Below are positions 55,350 through 63,407 of a DNA stretch of 64,000 bases, one piece after another. Positions within the stretch are counted from its first letter, which is position 1. Each line of letters starts with the position of its first letter. Both the position numbers and the translations under genes were made by a program. Below the pieces are notes generated by a model. It made no database searches, was not told the DNA's origin, and worked only from the letters and a program-made list of their open reading frames with translations. Origin of the DNA: an uncultured cyanobacterium (GTDB taxonomy: Bacteria; Cyanobacteriota; Cyanobacteriia; Cyanobacteriales; Nostocaceae); NCBI GenBank assembly GCA_903848645.1, contig CAINGU010000113.1:1-64000 (forward strand), written 5' to 3'.

Positions 55350-55508
55350 ATGAAAGATAAAACAGTATCAGTTCGACTCTCAGAACGCAGAAAACATAAA
55401 CTGTTTTTATACGCAGCGCAAAGAGATAAAACCATCACCGCATTGATAGAAGATTGGGTAGATAGTTTAAAGTTGCAAGAGAATAAAGATAATATTGAAG
55501 GCGGTTAA
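55350..55508 (+). CDS. Small ribbon-helix-helix-like protein divergent from tnpB
   Basis: The 52-residue frame begins ATGAAAGATAAAACAG and encodes KTVSVRLSERRKHKLFLYAA then QRDKTITALIEDWVDSL. This is the strand-helix-helix pattern of CopG/Arc-type DNA-binding proteins. The start lies 57 bp from the tnpB start on the opposite strand, so both promoters share a short region and the protein may repress tnpB. It is too short for typical gene calling but the codon pattern and fold fit are good. Confidence 0.65.
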   Translation: MKDKTVSVRLSERRKHKLFLYAAQRDKTITALIEDWVDSLKLQENKDNIEGG

Positions 55509-55742
55509 AACCGCCCGTGTCGTTTTTCATCCCCTGTCTGTTCGCCCTTGGCGTTCCCGAAGGGTAGCACGAAAGACGGAACTAGCGTTCCTGTTTCTCA
55601 GGGGCTTTCAAACTTTCCGGTTTTCCTGGTAAGAACTCAGGTGAGGCGATAAGATCCCCGACTTCTCAAAGAAGTCGGGGATCTGAAAATTATCGTTTTT
55701 TGGCATTTACCGCCCAAGATTACACTAACTAACAACTAACAA
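55509..55742. repeat. Repeat-rich region including hairpin repeat copy 5 (55652-55684)
   Basis: After the small gene there is GGCGGTTAAAACCGCC, a perfect palindrome at 55500-55515. The repeat GCGTTCCCGAAGGGTAGCAC follows, and then the hairpin AGATCCCCGACTTCTC/GAAGTCGGGGATCT. The remainder up to the NAD kinase stop shows no gene. Confidence 0.7.
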
Positions 55743-56660
55743 TTAAGGCAATTCCACAGAATTGGGTTTAGCAATGTGCGGTAAACCCCAACCGAGTTTT
55801 TCCCGCAGAACACGGAAAAATTCCGGTGACTGGAGACGAATAAATCGGGCGCTATAGGGCGATCGCTCTAAATATACCCGATCCTCTGGTAAAATGTAAC
55901 ATCCACCATTACCATCTACCACCATCACCAATCGCGGAATATTGACAGGATAGATATTAACTGGTTCGCTATCGGGAAACACCAAAGCCCTAGAAGCTAG
56001 GGAATGGGGACAAATGGGTACTAACTGCAATACAGGGACACCGGGAGTAATTACTGGACCACCCGCGCTTAAAGAATAAGCTGTTGAACCCGTTGGGGTA
56101 GAAACAATAATCCCATCAGCCGCAATATCCACCGGTGAATGTCGTCCCACCGCGATTTCAAAATGGCACATACAAGTTAAAGGTTCTCGATGTAGCACCA
56201 TTTCATTTAAGCAGAGGGCTTCCCACTTTACCGTATCTCCCCGCATAACTTTGACGGTGAGCATAGCTCTATCTTCAACCTGATATGCACCCGCCATACA
56301 CTGTTCTATGGCTTGGGGCAATTGGTTAAGATAAGTTTCCGTCAAAAATCCCATGTGACCAGTATTTACTGTCAGCATGGGGATACCACAAGGGGCAACT
56401 AGGCGTGATGCTGCTAATACAGTTCCATCCCCCCCTAACACCACTGCAAATTTCATGTCTGAGTCAAAGCCAGGGGGCGTAAGACCTTCAATGGGGGTGT
56501 GAAAGACTGGACTATCGGGTTGAGAATAGCCCAATATCCCACCGATACTCGCTGTGATGTAAACATCCCAACCAGCAGCGGTGAGCTTGTCTTTTAGTTC
56601 GATAGCAACACTACTTGCTATCGGTTTAATGTCGTTGTAAATAATGCCTGCTTTCGGCAC
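55743..56660 (-). CDS. NAD kinase
   Basis: The 305-residue enzyme has the NAD kinase motifs [15 protein letters not shown] (about 73-87; GGDGT), [11 protein letters not shown] and [21 protein letters not shown] (split in family alignments at TPTGST). It phosphorylates NAD+ to NADP+, essential for photosynthetic NADPH supply. Cyanobacteria usually have two NAD kinases; this one resembles the longer form. Ycf39 gene follows upstream on the same strand, 84 bp away. Confidence 0.96.
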   Translation of the reverse strand: MPKAGIIYNDIKPIASSVAIELKDKLTAAGWDVYITASIGGILGYSQPDSPVFHTPIEGLTPPGFDSDMKFAVVLGGDGTVLAASRLVAPCGIPMLTVNTGHMGFLTETYLNQLPQAIEQCMAGAYQVEDRAMLTVKVMRGDTVKWEALCLNEMVLHREPLTCMCHFEIAVGRHSPVDIAADGIIVSTPTGSTAYSLSAGGPVITPGVPVLQLVPICPHSLASRALVFPDSEPVNIYPVNIPRLVMVVDGNGGCYILPEDRVYLERSPYSARFIRLQSPEFFRVLREKLGWGLPHIAKPNSVELP

Positions 56661-56744
56661 ACTTAAATATCCAGAGTTTAAAGAATGCTTTTTCTGTATC
56701 TAATAGTTACACATTTTTGCCCAATGTCACCATTCGTCTCATAT

Positions 56745-57746
56745 TTATTGACTATTGGCTTTGGAAGATTGTTTAAAGGGAGTTTTTTTACTTTTGAGCT
56801 TTTTGGTTTTGGCTTTCTCGTAATCTAACTGTTTCAGCTTGTTCATAATCCGGCTGAAATATTCTTGTAGATATACTTCCAGCGTGGTGGTTTGTTCTTT
56901 ATCTAAGCCAAAGACAGTATATACCTCGTCCATAGTTTCCGAATTTAGAGCTTTACCACTAGCTAAAACTTCTGTAAAAGCTAATCTATCGGCAACATTC
57001 CATCCCCACTGAAAGAAGCGCAGAAGATTTTGTACAGTCCGTAATAAACCCAGGGGCATTCGTGTAACTTTTGCTTCTCTATCAGATAAGCGCTCACAAA
57101 GATTTATAATTTCTTCAGCACTCCAAGCGCGAGTTCCCACCACAGGAAAGGCTTGCTTTTCTGTTTCTGGAACAGTTAAAGCCCGCACCGCAAATTTAGC
57201 GATGTCCTGAGTATCCATGTAGCCAATAGGTGAGGATGTTCCTGTTACCCACACTGGCTGTTTTTCTAGAATAGGTATACCATACTGACCGATTAACCCT
57301 TGCATAAATCCAGCTAAACGTAAAATCGTATAGTTTAAACCGGATTCTACTAAAAATGCTTCTGTACATCCCTTAATTTCCATCAGCGGTACATTGGGGT
57401 ATTTATCAGCATCGAGAATTGAAAAGAAGATAAACCTTTCTACCCCAGCGGCTTTAGCTGCTTGAATTAATGCTACCTTACCATCCCAGTCTACTTCTTT
57501 AATAGTCAGAGAATCTGTAGCACGGGATGTAGCAGCATCAATAACTGCTGTCACACCTGTTAATGCTTCTGTCAGGGTTTGCGGATTACACAAGTTTCCC
57601 CGTACTAATTCTGCACCCCATTCTTTGAGAAAAGCAGCTTTTTTAGGACTCCGAACTAGACAGCGAACTTTATACCCTTCATCAATTGCCCGACGAGCCA
57701 CTTGTCTTCCCAAAGTGCCAGTTGCACCAACTATTAATAATGTCAT
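56745..57746 (-). CDS. ycf39: Ycf39-like NmrA/SDR photosystem II assembly protein
   Basis: The 333-residue protein starts MTLLIVGATGTLGRQVARRA, the atypical-SDR dinucleotide motif, and continues GYKVRCLVRSPKKAAFLKEWG, IDAATSRATDS and VERFIFFSILDADKYPNVPL, which are hallmarks of Ycf39. Ycf39 binds Hlip proteins and assists D1 insertion and chlorophyll delivery in PSII assembly. The C-terminal tail is unusually Lys/Ser-rich (about 300-333). It lies upstream of the NAD kinase gene on the minus strand. Confidence 0.9.
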   Translation of the reverse strand: MTLLIVGATGTLGRQVARRAIDEGYKVRCLVRSPKKAAFLKEWGAELVRGNLCNPQTLTEALTGVTAVIDAATSRATDSLTIKEVDWDGKVALIQAAKAAGVERFIFFSILDADKYPNVPLMEIKGCTEAFLVESGLNYTILRLAGFMQGLIGQYGIPILEKQPVWVTGTSSPIGYMDTQDIAKFAVRALTVPETEKQAFPVVGTRAWSAEEIINLCERLSDREAKVTRMPLGLLRTVQNLLRFFQWGWNVADRLAFTEVLASGKALNSETMDEVYTVFGLDKEQTTTLEVYLQEYFSRIMNKLKQLDYEKAKTKKLKSKKTPFKQSSKANSQ

Positions 57747-57843
57747 GGGGTTGGTTATATATCTTAATGTTTATTAAAAGAATCTTAACAGAATTAGTTA
57801 TCTAAATAAAACTTTACATCTTTTTAAGGAAAGATAGGAGGTA

Positions 57844-57863
57844 GGGGCGCAGGGCCTGCGCCC
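57844..57863. repeat. GC-rich palindrome GGGCGCAGG/CCTGCGCCC, copy B
   Basis: A second copy of the repeat at 29943-29962, with the same GTAG prefix and CA suffix, in the intergenic region between ycf39 and petM. It lies on the promoter side of ycf39. Confidence 0.65.
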
Positions 57864-57930
57864 AGTCACCGAGTCAGGATAAAGAATTAATTCTTCTCCC
57901 CCCCTGCTCCTCTGCACCTCTGCTCCCCGG

Positions 57931-58035
57931 CTACTCTTCTGCGCCTTGAATTTTGAGTAACAAAGCACCGATTGCCCAACCTACGAAGATTAGACCGAAA
58001 GATAGCATAGCTGCATTTAACATTTCGCCGCTCAT
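57931..58035 (-). CDS. petM: Cytochrome b6f complex subunit PetM
   Basis: The 34-residue product ([20 protein letters not shown] followed by [14 protein letters not shown]) is a single-helix PetM, matching the family in length and sequence. PetM is a small peripheral subunit of the cytochrome b6f complex in thylakoids. The start is set by a Shine-Dalgarno (AAGGAGA) upstream; the longer open frame to 58113 is rejected. It stands alone, as is normal for petM. Confidence 0.96.
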   Translation of the reverse strand: MSGEMLNAAMLSFGLIFVGWAIGALLLKIQGAEE

Positions 58036-58228
58036 CTGCTGTAATTCTCCTTTATGGATTGTTGAGTTATGTTTCCTGTTTTTCAGACTGCTGAATTTGA
58101 TTTGAAGGCTCAAATCTTATTTTCAACTTTGAGGATTCAGGTAAACTAGGTCTATCAGAACGATTTGAATTAGACTCCTATGAATAATTCTAAACCAATT
58201 TAGCGACGATAATTGGGGATGGACAGGG

Positions 58229-58285
58229 ATAGGGAAACACGACGATGGGCGGGGAAACACGATGATGGGCGGGGAAACCCCGCCC
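58229..58285. repeat. Tandem repeat and GC hairpin upstream of pdxA
   Basis: A unit of about 21 bp (GGGAAACACGAYGATGGGCG) occurs twice and runs into a perfect hairpin GGGCGGGG-AAA-CCCCGCCC (58267-58285) ending 14 bp before the pdxA ATG. No Shine-Dalgarno is visible there, so the hairpin could affect pdxA translation. Confidence 0.6.
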
Positions 58286-58299
58286 CTACAATATAAATA

Positions 58300-59367
58300 A
58301 TGAGTAATCAAGATAAACGTCCGCGTTTGGCTCTGACGCTGGGAGATCCGGCGGGTATTGGTTCTGAGGTAATTTTGAAGGCTTTGGCAGATCCTGAAGT
58401 TACTCAAAATTGTGATGTGGTGGTGGTGGGGAATAGAATTTTATTAACTCAAGTTTATGAAAATATCAGTAAAAATATTGATAATCCCTTAGCTTTGGTA
58501 AATCCTGCTAATTTGTCTATGATTGATCTGCCTCATGCTGGTGACATTCTCACAGGTGTAGGGAATGCGGCTAGTGGTGCGGCGAGTTTTGCTTATATGG
58601 AATATGCCATAGCGCAAATTTTGACGGGTGAGTTTGATGGAATTGTCACCGGACCGATTGCTAAATCTGCTTGGAAAGCGGCGGGTTATAATTATCCGGG
58701 ACAAACGGAACTTTTAGCCAAAAAGGCTGGTGTTGAGCGTTTTGGGATGTTGTTTGTGGGGCGATCGCCTGTTACTGGTTGGACACTTCGGGCTTTATTA
58801 GCTACCACACATATTCCTTTATCTCAAGTAGCTAATACTTTAACACCGCAGTTATTAACACAGAAATTAGATTTGCTGGTGGAGTGTTTAGAAAATGATT
58901 TTGGGATAGAAAATGGGAGAATTGCGATCGCTGGTTTAAATCCCCACAGTGGAGAAATGGGACAATTGGGAACAGAAGAAATAGATTGGTTAATTCCTTG
59001 GTTGGAGTCAGAACGGCAAAAACGCCCAAATATCAAACTAGAAGGACCAATACCACCAGATACAATGTGGGTGAAACCGGGTATTGCTTGGTATGGTAAT
59101 TCTCAAGTTAAAAATCCGGCTGATGCTTACTTGGCACTTTATCACGACCAAGGTTTAATTCCGGTGAAATTAATGGCTTTTGATCGGGCTGTAAATACTA
59201 CCATTGGTTTACCGTTTGTGCGGACTTCACCGGATCATGGAACAGCCTTTGATATTGCAGGAAAGGGAATTGCTGACGCGACAAGTATGAAAGCAGCAAT
59301 CCAGTTAGCGGTGGAGTTGGTGAAACAGAAGCAAAGAATACTGGGAAGATTATGGGAGTCAAAATGA
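58300..59367 (+). CDS. pdxA: 4-hydroxythreonine-4-phosphate dehydrogenase PdxA
   Basis: The 355-residue protein shows [32 protein letters not shown], the metal-binding HIPL and [15 protein letters not shown] segments and [19 protein letters not shown] (His ligands). This is full-length PdxA, acting in pyridoxal phosphate synthesis. Most cyanobacteria use the DXP-dependent pathway, so it is expected. The gene is monocistronic on the plus strand. Confidence 0.96.
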   Translation: MSNQDKRPRLALTLGDPAGIGSEVILKALADPEVTQNCDVVVVGNRILLTQVYENISKNIDNPLALVNPANLSMIDLPHAGDILTGVGNAASGAASFAYMEYAIAQILTGEFDGIVTGPIAKSAWKAAGYNYPGQTELLAKKAGVERFGMLFVGRSPVTGWTLRALLATTHIPLSQVANTLTPQLLTQKLDLLVECLENDFGIENGRIAIAGLNPHSGEMGQLGTEEIDWLIPWLESERQKRPNIKLEGPIPPDTMWVKPGIAWYGNSQVKNPADAYLALYHDQGLIPVKLMAFDRAVNTTIGLPFVRTSPDHGTAFDIAGKGIADATSMKAAIQLAVELVKQKQRILGRLWESK

Positions 59368-59940
59368 TGACTATGATTACAGCTTTCACACTTATATACT
59401 CTATAGGACTAATATTTGATTTCTGAAATATACGTAGGGTGGGCAATGCCCACCTGACACTAGTTAAAATTTTATGGCTACGCCACGCAAGCTATCAAAT
59501 ATCATTTATGATTCCTATATGTGCCGCGAGTCAAATTTTGTGAATGTCCACAATCAAAACATGATTTTAGAGGAAGGTTGATAACTAGCTATGGGTAATT
59601 TACATTCTGGACAAAATCCTTCTTCCCTCTGACTCTGTTCCTTGCTTACATAAGTAAATTTACAAATAAAATTGGATGAATATAGTTGATTTTGATACTC
59701 AATACTTCAGTTTTTTTATATCTATCCTCGTAGCCAAAGTTGTTGTTACCAAAACCTTATATACTATACTAAACTTTGATAAACTTGAGACTTATGTTAA
59801 GTACGACACCATAAACTATTAATTCCTAGATTAAATACTAGGGTATCTATGGTTTTTAAGGTTTAGTAAAAACTAAATCCAGTATCATCGAACAATCAAA
59901 AATTGTGTGTGGTGTGAAAATCAAGAGAGGAGTGAACACA
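59368..59940. other. 573-bp gene-free region before the squalene/phytoene synthase-like gene
   Basis: No coding frame is supported. It contains a GTAGGGTGGGCAATGCCCACC hairpin (59432-59452) soon after pdxA and GGCTACGCCACGCAAGC, another known-type repeat, near 59475. The right half is AT-rich and probably carries the promoter and leader of the terpenoid gene set. Confidence 0.5.
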
Positions 59941-60771
59941 ATGGATTTACGTGGAGATGCTTTGCAAATCCTCAAAGATACTAGTCGAACTTTTTATATC
60001 CCAATTAGTATTTTACCATCAGGATTGCAAGAAGCAGTAGCATCAGCATATTTGTGTATGCGGGCAATTGATCAAATTGAAGATGATCCAAAATTGGATA
60101 ATGGGACTAAAAAACGCCTGTTGCAAAATATCAGCTTAACATTACAAGCTGGAGTAGATGGTTTTCCCCTTGATGCTTTCTCTGTCGGATTTAAGGGTTA
60201 CGAAAATTCTTTACAGGAAGTCAGCTTACGCATTAGAGAATGGTCAATATTAGCACCCGAAAGTATTGCTCCTCGAATTTGGGATGCAACCGCCGCAATG
60301 GCTGATAGAATGGCTTATTGGGCAGATAGAAATTGGCAAATAGAAACAGAAGCAGATTTAGATCGCTATACATTTGGTGTGGCGGGTGCAGTGGGTTTGC
60401 TGCTCTCAGATTTATGGAACTGGTATGATGGAACTCAAAGTAACCGCACTCAAGCCATAGGATTTGGTAGGGGTTTGCAAGCGGTAAATATTCTGCGTAA
60501 CAATTCTGAGGATTTAACTCGTGGGGTCAACTTTTTCCCAGTGGGTTGGGATAACGATAATCTCCAAGAATATGCCCGTCGTAATCTCATCTTAGCAGAT
60601 GCTTATACCAACTCCTTGCCAAATGGACCAGCTTTGCAATTTTGCCAAATTCCTCTAGCTTTAGCTCATGGTACTCTTGATGCTTTGGCAAATGGGAAGG
60701 AAAAACTCAGCCGCAGTGATGTTGTTTCCCTGATTGAAAATCTTATGGGTGTGAACGCTAAAGCGAGTTAG
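59941..60771 (+). CDS. Squalene/phytoene synthase-like protein with variant second Asp motif
   Basis: From ATG 59941 (276 residues; GAGGAG upstream) the product is an isoprenoid head-to-head synthase-fold protein. The first aspartate motif is MRAIDQIEDDP (DxxED) and the second region is AVNILRNNSEDLTRGVNFFP. There the usual leading Asp (NILRDxxED) is Asn. Homologues with this Asn are apparently a separate cyanobacterial branch rather than classical HpnC/HpnD or CrtB. It is followed by HpnJ- and HpnK-like genes, suggesting terpenoid or hopanoid modification. The upstream GTG at 59905 is rejected. Confidence 0.75.
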   Translation: MDLRGDALQILKDTSRTFYIPISILPSGLQEAVASAYLCMRAIDQIEDDPKLDNGTKKRLLQNISLTLQAGVDGFPLDAFSVGFKGYENSLQEVSLRIREWSILAPESIAPRIWDATAAMADRMAYWADRNWQIETEADLDRYTFGVAGAVGLLLSDLWNWYDGTQSNRTQAIGFGRGLQAVNILRNNSEDLTRGVNFFPVGWDNDNLQEYARRNLILADAYTNSLPNGPALQFCQIPLALAHGTLDALANGKEKLSRSDVVSLIENLMGVNAKAS

Positions 60772-60886
60772 GTGACAGGTGACAGGTGACAGGTGACAGA
60801 TGACAGTTAAGAGGAAATAGCTAATAGTGGTTAAATTTTACCAATTACCAATTACCTATTACTTATTACCTATTACCAAAATAAAA
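60771..60886. repeat. Heptamer repeats (GGTGACA)n and (CCTATTA)n
   Basis: GGTGACA is repeated four to five times right after the synthase stop codon (60771-60804), and CCAATTA/CCTATTA heptamers occupy 60840-60880. Both are STRR-type arrays between two genes of one set. Confidence 0.8.
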
Positions 60887-60908
60887 AATTTGTGTGTGGG
60901 AGATATTC

Positions 60909-62342
60909 ATGAAAACTACTTTATTTCTTAGTCCACCATCTTTTGATGGTTTTGATGGTGGTGCGGGGGCGCGGTATCAAGCAAAACGAGAAATTACTTC
61001 TTTTTGGTATCCCACTTGGTTAGCACAACCTGCGGCTTTAGTTCCTGGTAGCAGGTTAGTTGATGCACCTCCCCATGGGCAAACTGTGGATGATGTGCTG
61101 AAAATTGCCAAGGATTATGAATTGGTAATTATGCACACGAGTACGCCTTCTTTGGCTAATGATGTTAAGTGTGCAGAAACGATCAAAGCGCAAAACCCTA
61201 ATGTACAAATTGGCTTTGTGGGGGCGCACGTTGCGGTTTTACCAGAGGAAACTTTACGGGAAAATCCAGTAATTGATTTTGTCTGCCGCAATGAATTTGA
61301 TTATACCTGTAAGGAGTTGGCTGAGGGGAAATCTTGGGATGAAATCAAGGGTTTGAGTTACCGGGATAAGTTGGGAAATATTCACCAAACTGAAGAACGT
61401 CCTTTAATTCATGATTGGGATGCTATGCCCAGTGTGTTGCCAGTTTATGCCCGTGATTTGGATATTAGCAAATATTTTATTGGCTATTTGCAACATCCTT
61501 ACATTTCTTTTTATACTGGGCGTGGTTGTCCAGCAAAATGTACTTTTTGTTTGTGGCCGCAAACTATTGGCGGACATTTATACCGTCATAAAAGCCCCGA
61601 TGCCGTAGGCAGAGAAATGGAAGAGGCTAAGGTTCTCTTTGGGGACAAGGTGCGGGAGTATATGTTTGATGATGATACTTTTACCATTGACAAACATCGA
61701 GCGATCGCAATTAGTAAACACATGAAGCGACTCAATTTAACTTGGAGTTGCAATGCTCGTGCGAATTTAGATTATGATACTCTGAAAACTTTGCGGGATA
61801 ACGGGTTAAGATTGTTATTGGTAGGTTTTGAATCTGGTAATCAAGAAGTTCTCAATAATATCAAAAAAGGTATTAAGCTAGAAGTGGCGCGAGAATTCAT
61901 GAAGAATTGCCACAAACTTGGTATTACTGTTCATGGGACTTTTATTATTGGTTTACCAATAGAAACTCCAGAAACTGTAGAAGAAACAATTCGCTTTGCT
62001 TGTGAATTGAGTCCCCATACAATTCAAGTTTCTATTGCTGCACCTTATCCCGGTACAGAGTTGTATGACCAAGCCAGAGAAAAGGGTTGGTTTGCGAATG
62101 AGTCTTTAGTCGCAACTTCCGGTATTCAAACTTCAACTTTGCAATATCCAACTCTTTCCAGTGCAGAAATTGAAGATGCTGTTGAACAAATGTATCGCAA
62201 GTTTTACTTCCGTCCAAAAGCGATTATTCCCATTGTGCGAGAAATGCTTGGTGATAGACAAATGTTAGTTCGTCGTCTGCGCGAGGGTAAGGAGTTCTTT
62301 GGTTATTTGAATGAACGTCGCACTCAAGCTTTAGCTAGGTAA
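60909..62342 (+). CDS. hpnJ: HpnJ-like B12-binding radical SAM enzyme
   Basis: The ATG at 60909 with GGGAGA upstream gives 477 residues. The N-terminal half is a B12-binding-type domain (MKTTLFLSPPSFDGFDGGAG, VGAHVAVLPEETL); the radical SAM core has CPAKCTFCLW (the CxxxCxxC iron-sulfur motif) and SWSC/GFESGNQEVLNNIKKG. The sequence pattern matches HpnJ, associated with hopanoid biosynthesis; HpnJ has been linked to formation of the cyclitol ether headgroup of bacteriohopanepolyols. The HpnK-like gene follows. The upstream GTG start at 60894 is rejected. Confidence 0.82.
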   Translation: MKTTLFLSPPSFDGFDGGAGARYQAKREITSFWYPTWLAQPAALVPGSRLVDAPPHGQTVDDVLKIAKDYELVIMHTSTPSLANDVKCAETIKAQNPNVQIGFVGAHVAVLPEETLRENPVIDFVCRNEFDYTCKELAEGKSWDEIKGLSYRDKLGNIHQTEERPLIHDWDAMPSVLPVYARDLDISKYFIGYLQHPYISFYTGRGCPAKCTFCLWPQTIGGHLYRHKSPDAVGREMEEAKVLFGDKVREYMFDDDTFTIDKHRAIAISKHMKRLNLTWSCNARANLDYDTLKTLRDNGLRLLLVGFESGNQEVLNNIKKGIKLEVAREFMKNCHKLGITVHGTFIIGLPIETPETVEETIRFACELSPHTIQVSIAAPYPGTELYDQAREKGWFANESLVATSGIQTSTLQYPTLSSAEIEDAVEQMYRKFYFRPKAIIPIVREMLGDRQMLVRRLREGKEFFGYLNERRTQALAR

Positions 62343-62345
62343 ATT

Positions 62346-62462
62346 GTCAGAATCAGGATTTACAAGATTTAAGGATGTTCAGGATTTAATTTAATTATCT
62401 TCTGAGGATTTTTTAATTAATCCTGTTAATCCTTTAATCCTGGGTATCCTGATTCAGACATT
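62346..62462. repeat. Large inverted repeat between the hpnJ-like and hpnK-like genes
   Basis: The arm GTCAGAATCAGGATTTACAA near 62346 pairs with the reverse complement of AATCCTGGGTATCCTGATTC near 62440-62456. Repeated AGGAT/ATCCT blocks lie between them. It can form a long imperfect hairpin and belongs to a TCAGGAT repeat type frequent in cyanobacteria. It may act as a processing or attenuation site between the two genes. Confidence 0.6.
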
Positions 62463-62486
62463 TTTAATCATCATCACTTTTTACCA

Positions 62487-63323
62487 ATGTCTTATTTAAT
62501 TATTAATGCTGATGATTTTGGTGTTTCTCATAGTGTGAATGCGGCGATTATTAAAGCCCATGAGGAAGGCATTTTAACTAGCACTAGTTTAATGGTAAGT
62601 GGTGATGCTGCACAAGAGGCGATCGCCCTGGCAAAAAATCATCCTGATTTAGCAGTGGGTTTACACCTGGTTTTAGTGTGCGGTAAATCAGTTTTACCAC
62701 CTGCACAAATTCCCCATTTAGTAGACTCTCAAGGTAATTTTTCTAATAATCCCACCCAAGCCGGATTAAGTTATCAATTTAATCAAGCTACCCGTGCAGA
62801 ATTGCGGTTAGAAATATCTGCTCAATTAGAAAAATTTCGGGATTCTGGTTTAAATCTTGCTCATGTTGATGGACATTTACATCTTCATGTTCATCCTGTA
62901 ATTTTGAATATTATAACAGAATTTGCAGCAGAATTTCAGATTAAATTTATCCGTTTACCTTCGGAAGAATTAAGAAAAAACCTGAAAATTGATAACCGTA
63001 ATTTACTAACCAAAATAATTTGGTCTATTGTTTTTGGACAATTACGCCGTTATGGAGAAGGTTTATTAAAAGCGAATCAAATTAAATTTGCTGACAGGGT
63101 TTATGGATTGTTACAAACTGGTAACATGAGTGAAGAATATTTACTGGGTTTGATACCACAAATAGAAACGAAATTAGTAGAAATTTATTCTCATCCTGAT
63201 TTAGTGAATACTGAGATAAATAACGGTGGTGAACTAGAATTAGCGGCTTTGTTGAGTCAACAAGTGCGGGAATTAGTGACTGTGAAGGGGTTTAAATTAA
63301 GTAATTATAACCAGTTAATTTAA
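62487..63323 (+). CDS. hpnK: HpnK-like YdjC/ChbG-family deacetylase
   Basis: The 278-residue protein starts LIINADDFGVSHSVNAAIIK, the YdjC metal site (Asp-Asp), and has GLHLVLVCG and VDGHLHLHVHP, the histidine ligands. The pattern matches HpnK, which is thought to deacetylate the N-acetylated sugar headgroup of hopanoids before HpnJ action. In the window, HpnI (the glycosyltransferase) is not seen. It stands 144 bp after the hpnJ-like gene on the same strand. Confidence 0.8.
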   Translation: MSYLIINADDFGVSHSVNAAIIKAHEEGILTSTSLMVSGDAAQEAIALAKNHPDLAVGLHLVLVCGKSVLPPAQIPHLVDSQGNFSNNPTQAGLSYQFNQATRAELRLEISAQLEKFRDSGLNLAHVDGHLHLHVHPVILNIITEFAAEFQIKFIRLPSEELRKNLKIDNRNLLTKIIWSIVFGQLRRYGEGLLKANQIKFADRVYGLLQTGNMSEEYLLGLIPQIETKLVEIYSHPDLVNTEINNGGELELAALLSQQVRELVTVKGFKLSNYNQLI

Positions 63324-63407
63324 TTTGAAATCTTGTATAAATATCAATATTTAAAATATAATATTAATTGTGTTCGTTTATCAATCCTGAGCCTACTTGT
63401 ATCTGCT

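Larger units (their letters stand above)
54018..55508 (-). mobile_element. TnpB-only IS200/IS605-type element
   Basis: The right end is placed at 54018 by the terminal hairpin motif. The left end is not resolved: it lies beyond the divergent small gene ending at 55508, possibly in the repeat-rich 55509-55650. The element contains tnpB and no TnpA transposase, so it would need a TnpA supplied elsewhere. It lies immediately downstream of a shortened NB-ARC gene. Confidence 0.6.

Noticed and set aside
60894-60908. GTG start five codons upstream for the HpnJ-like gene
   Set aside because: The ATG at 60909 has a proper Shine-Dalgarno (GGGAGA), and the family begins MKT-L-L-PPSF; the upstream codons include that ribosome site.
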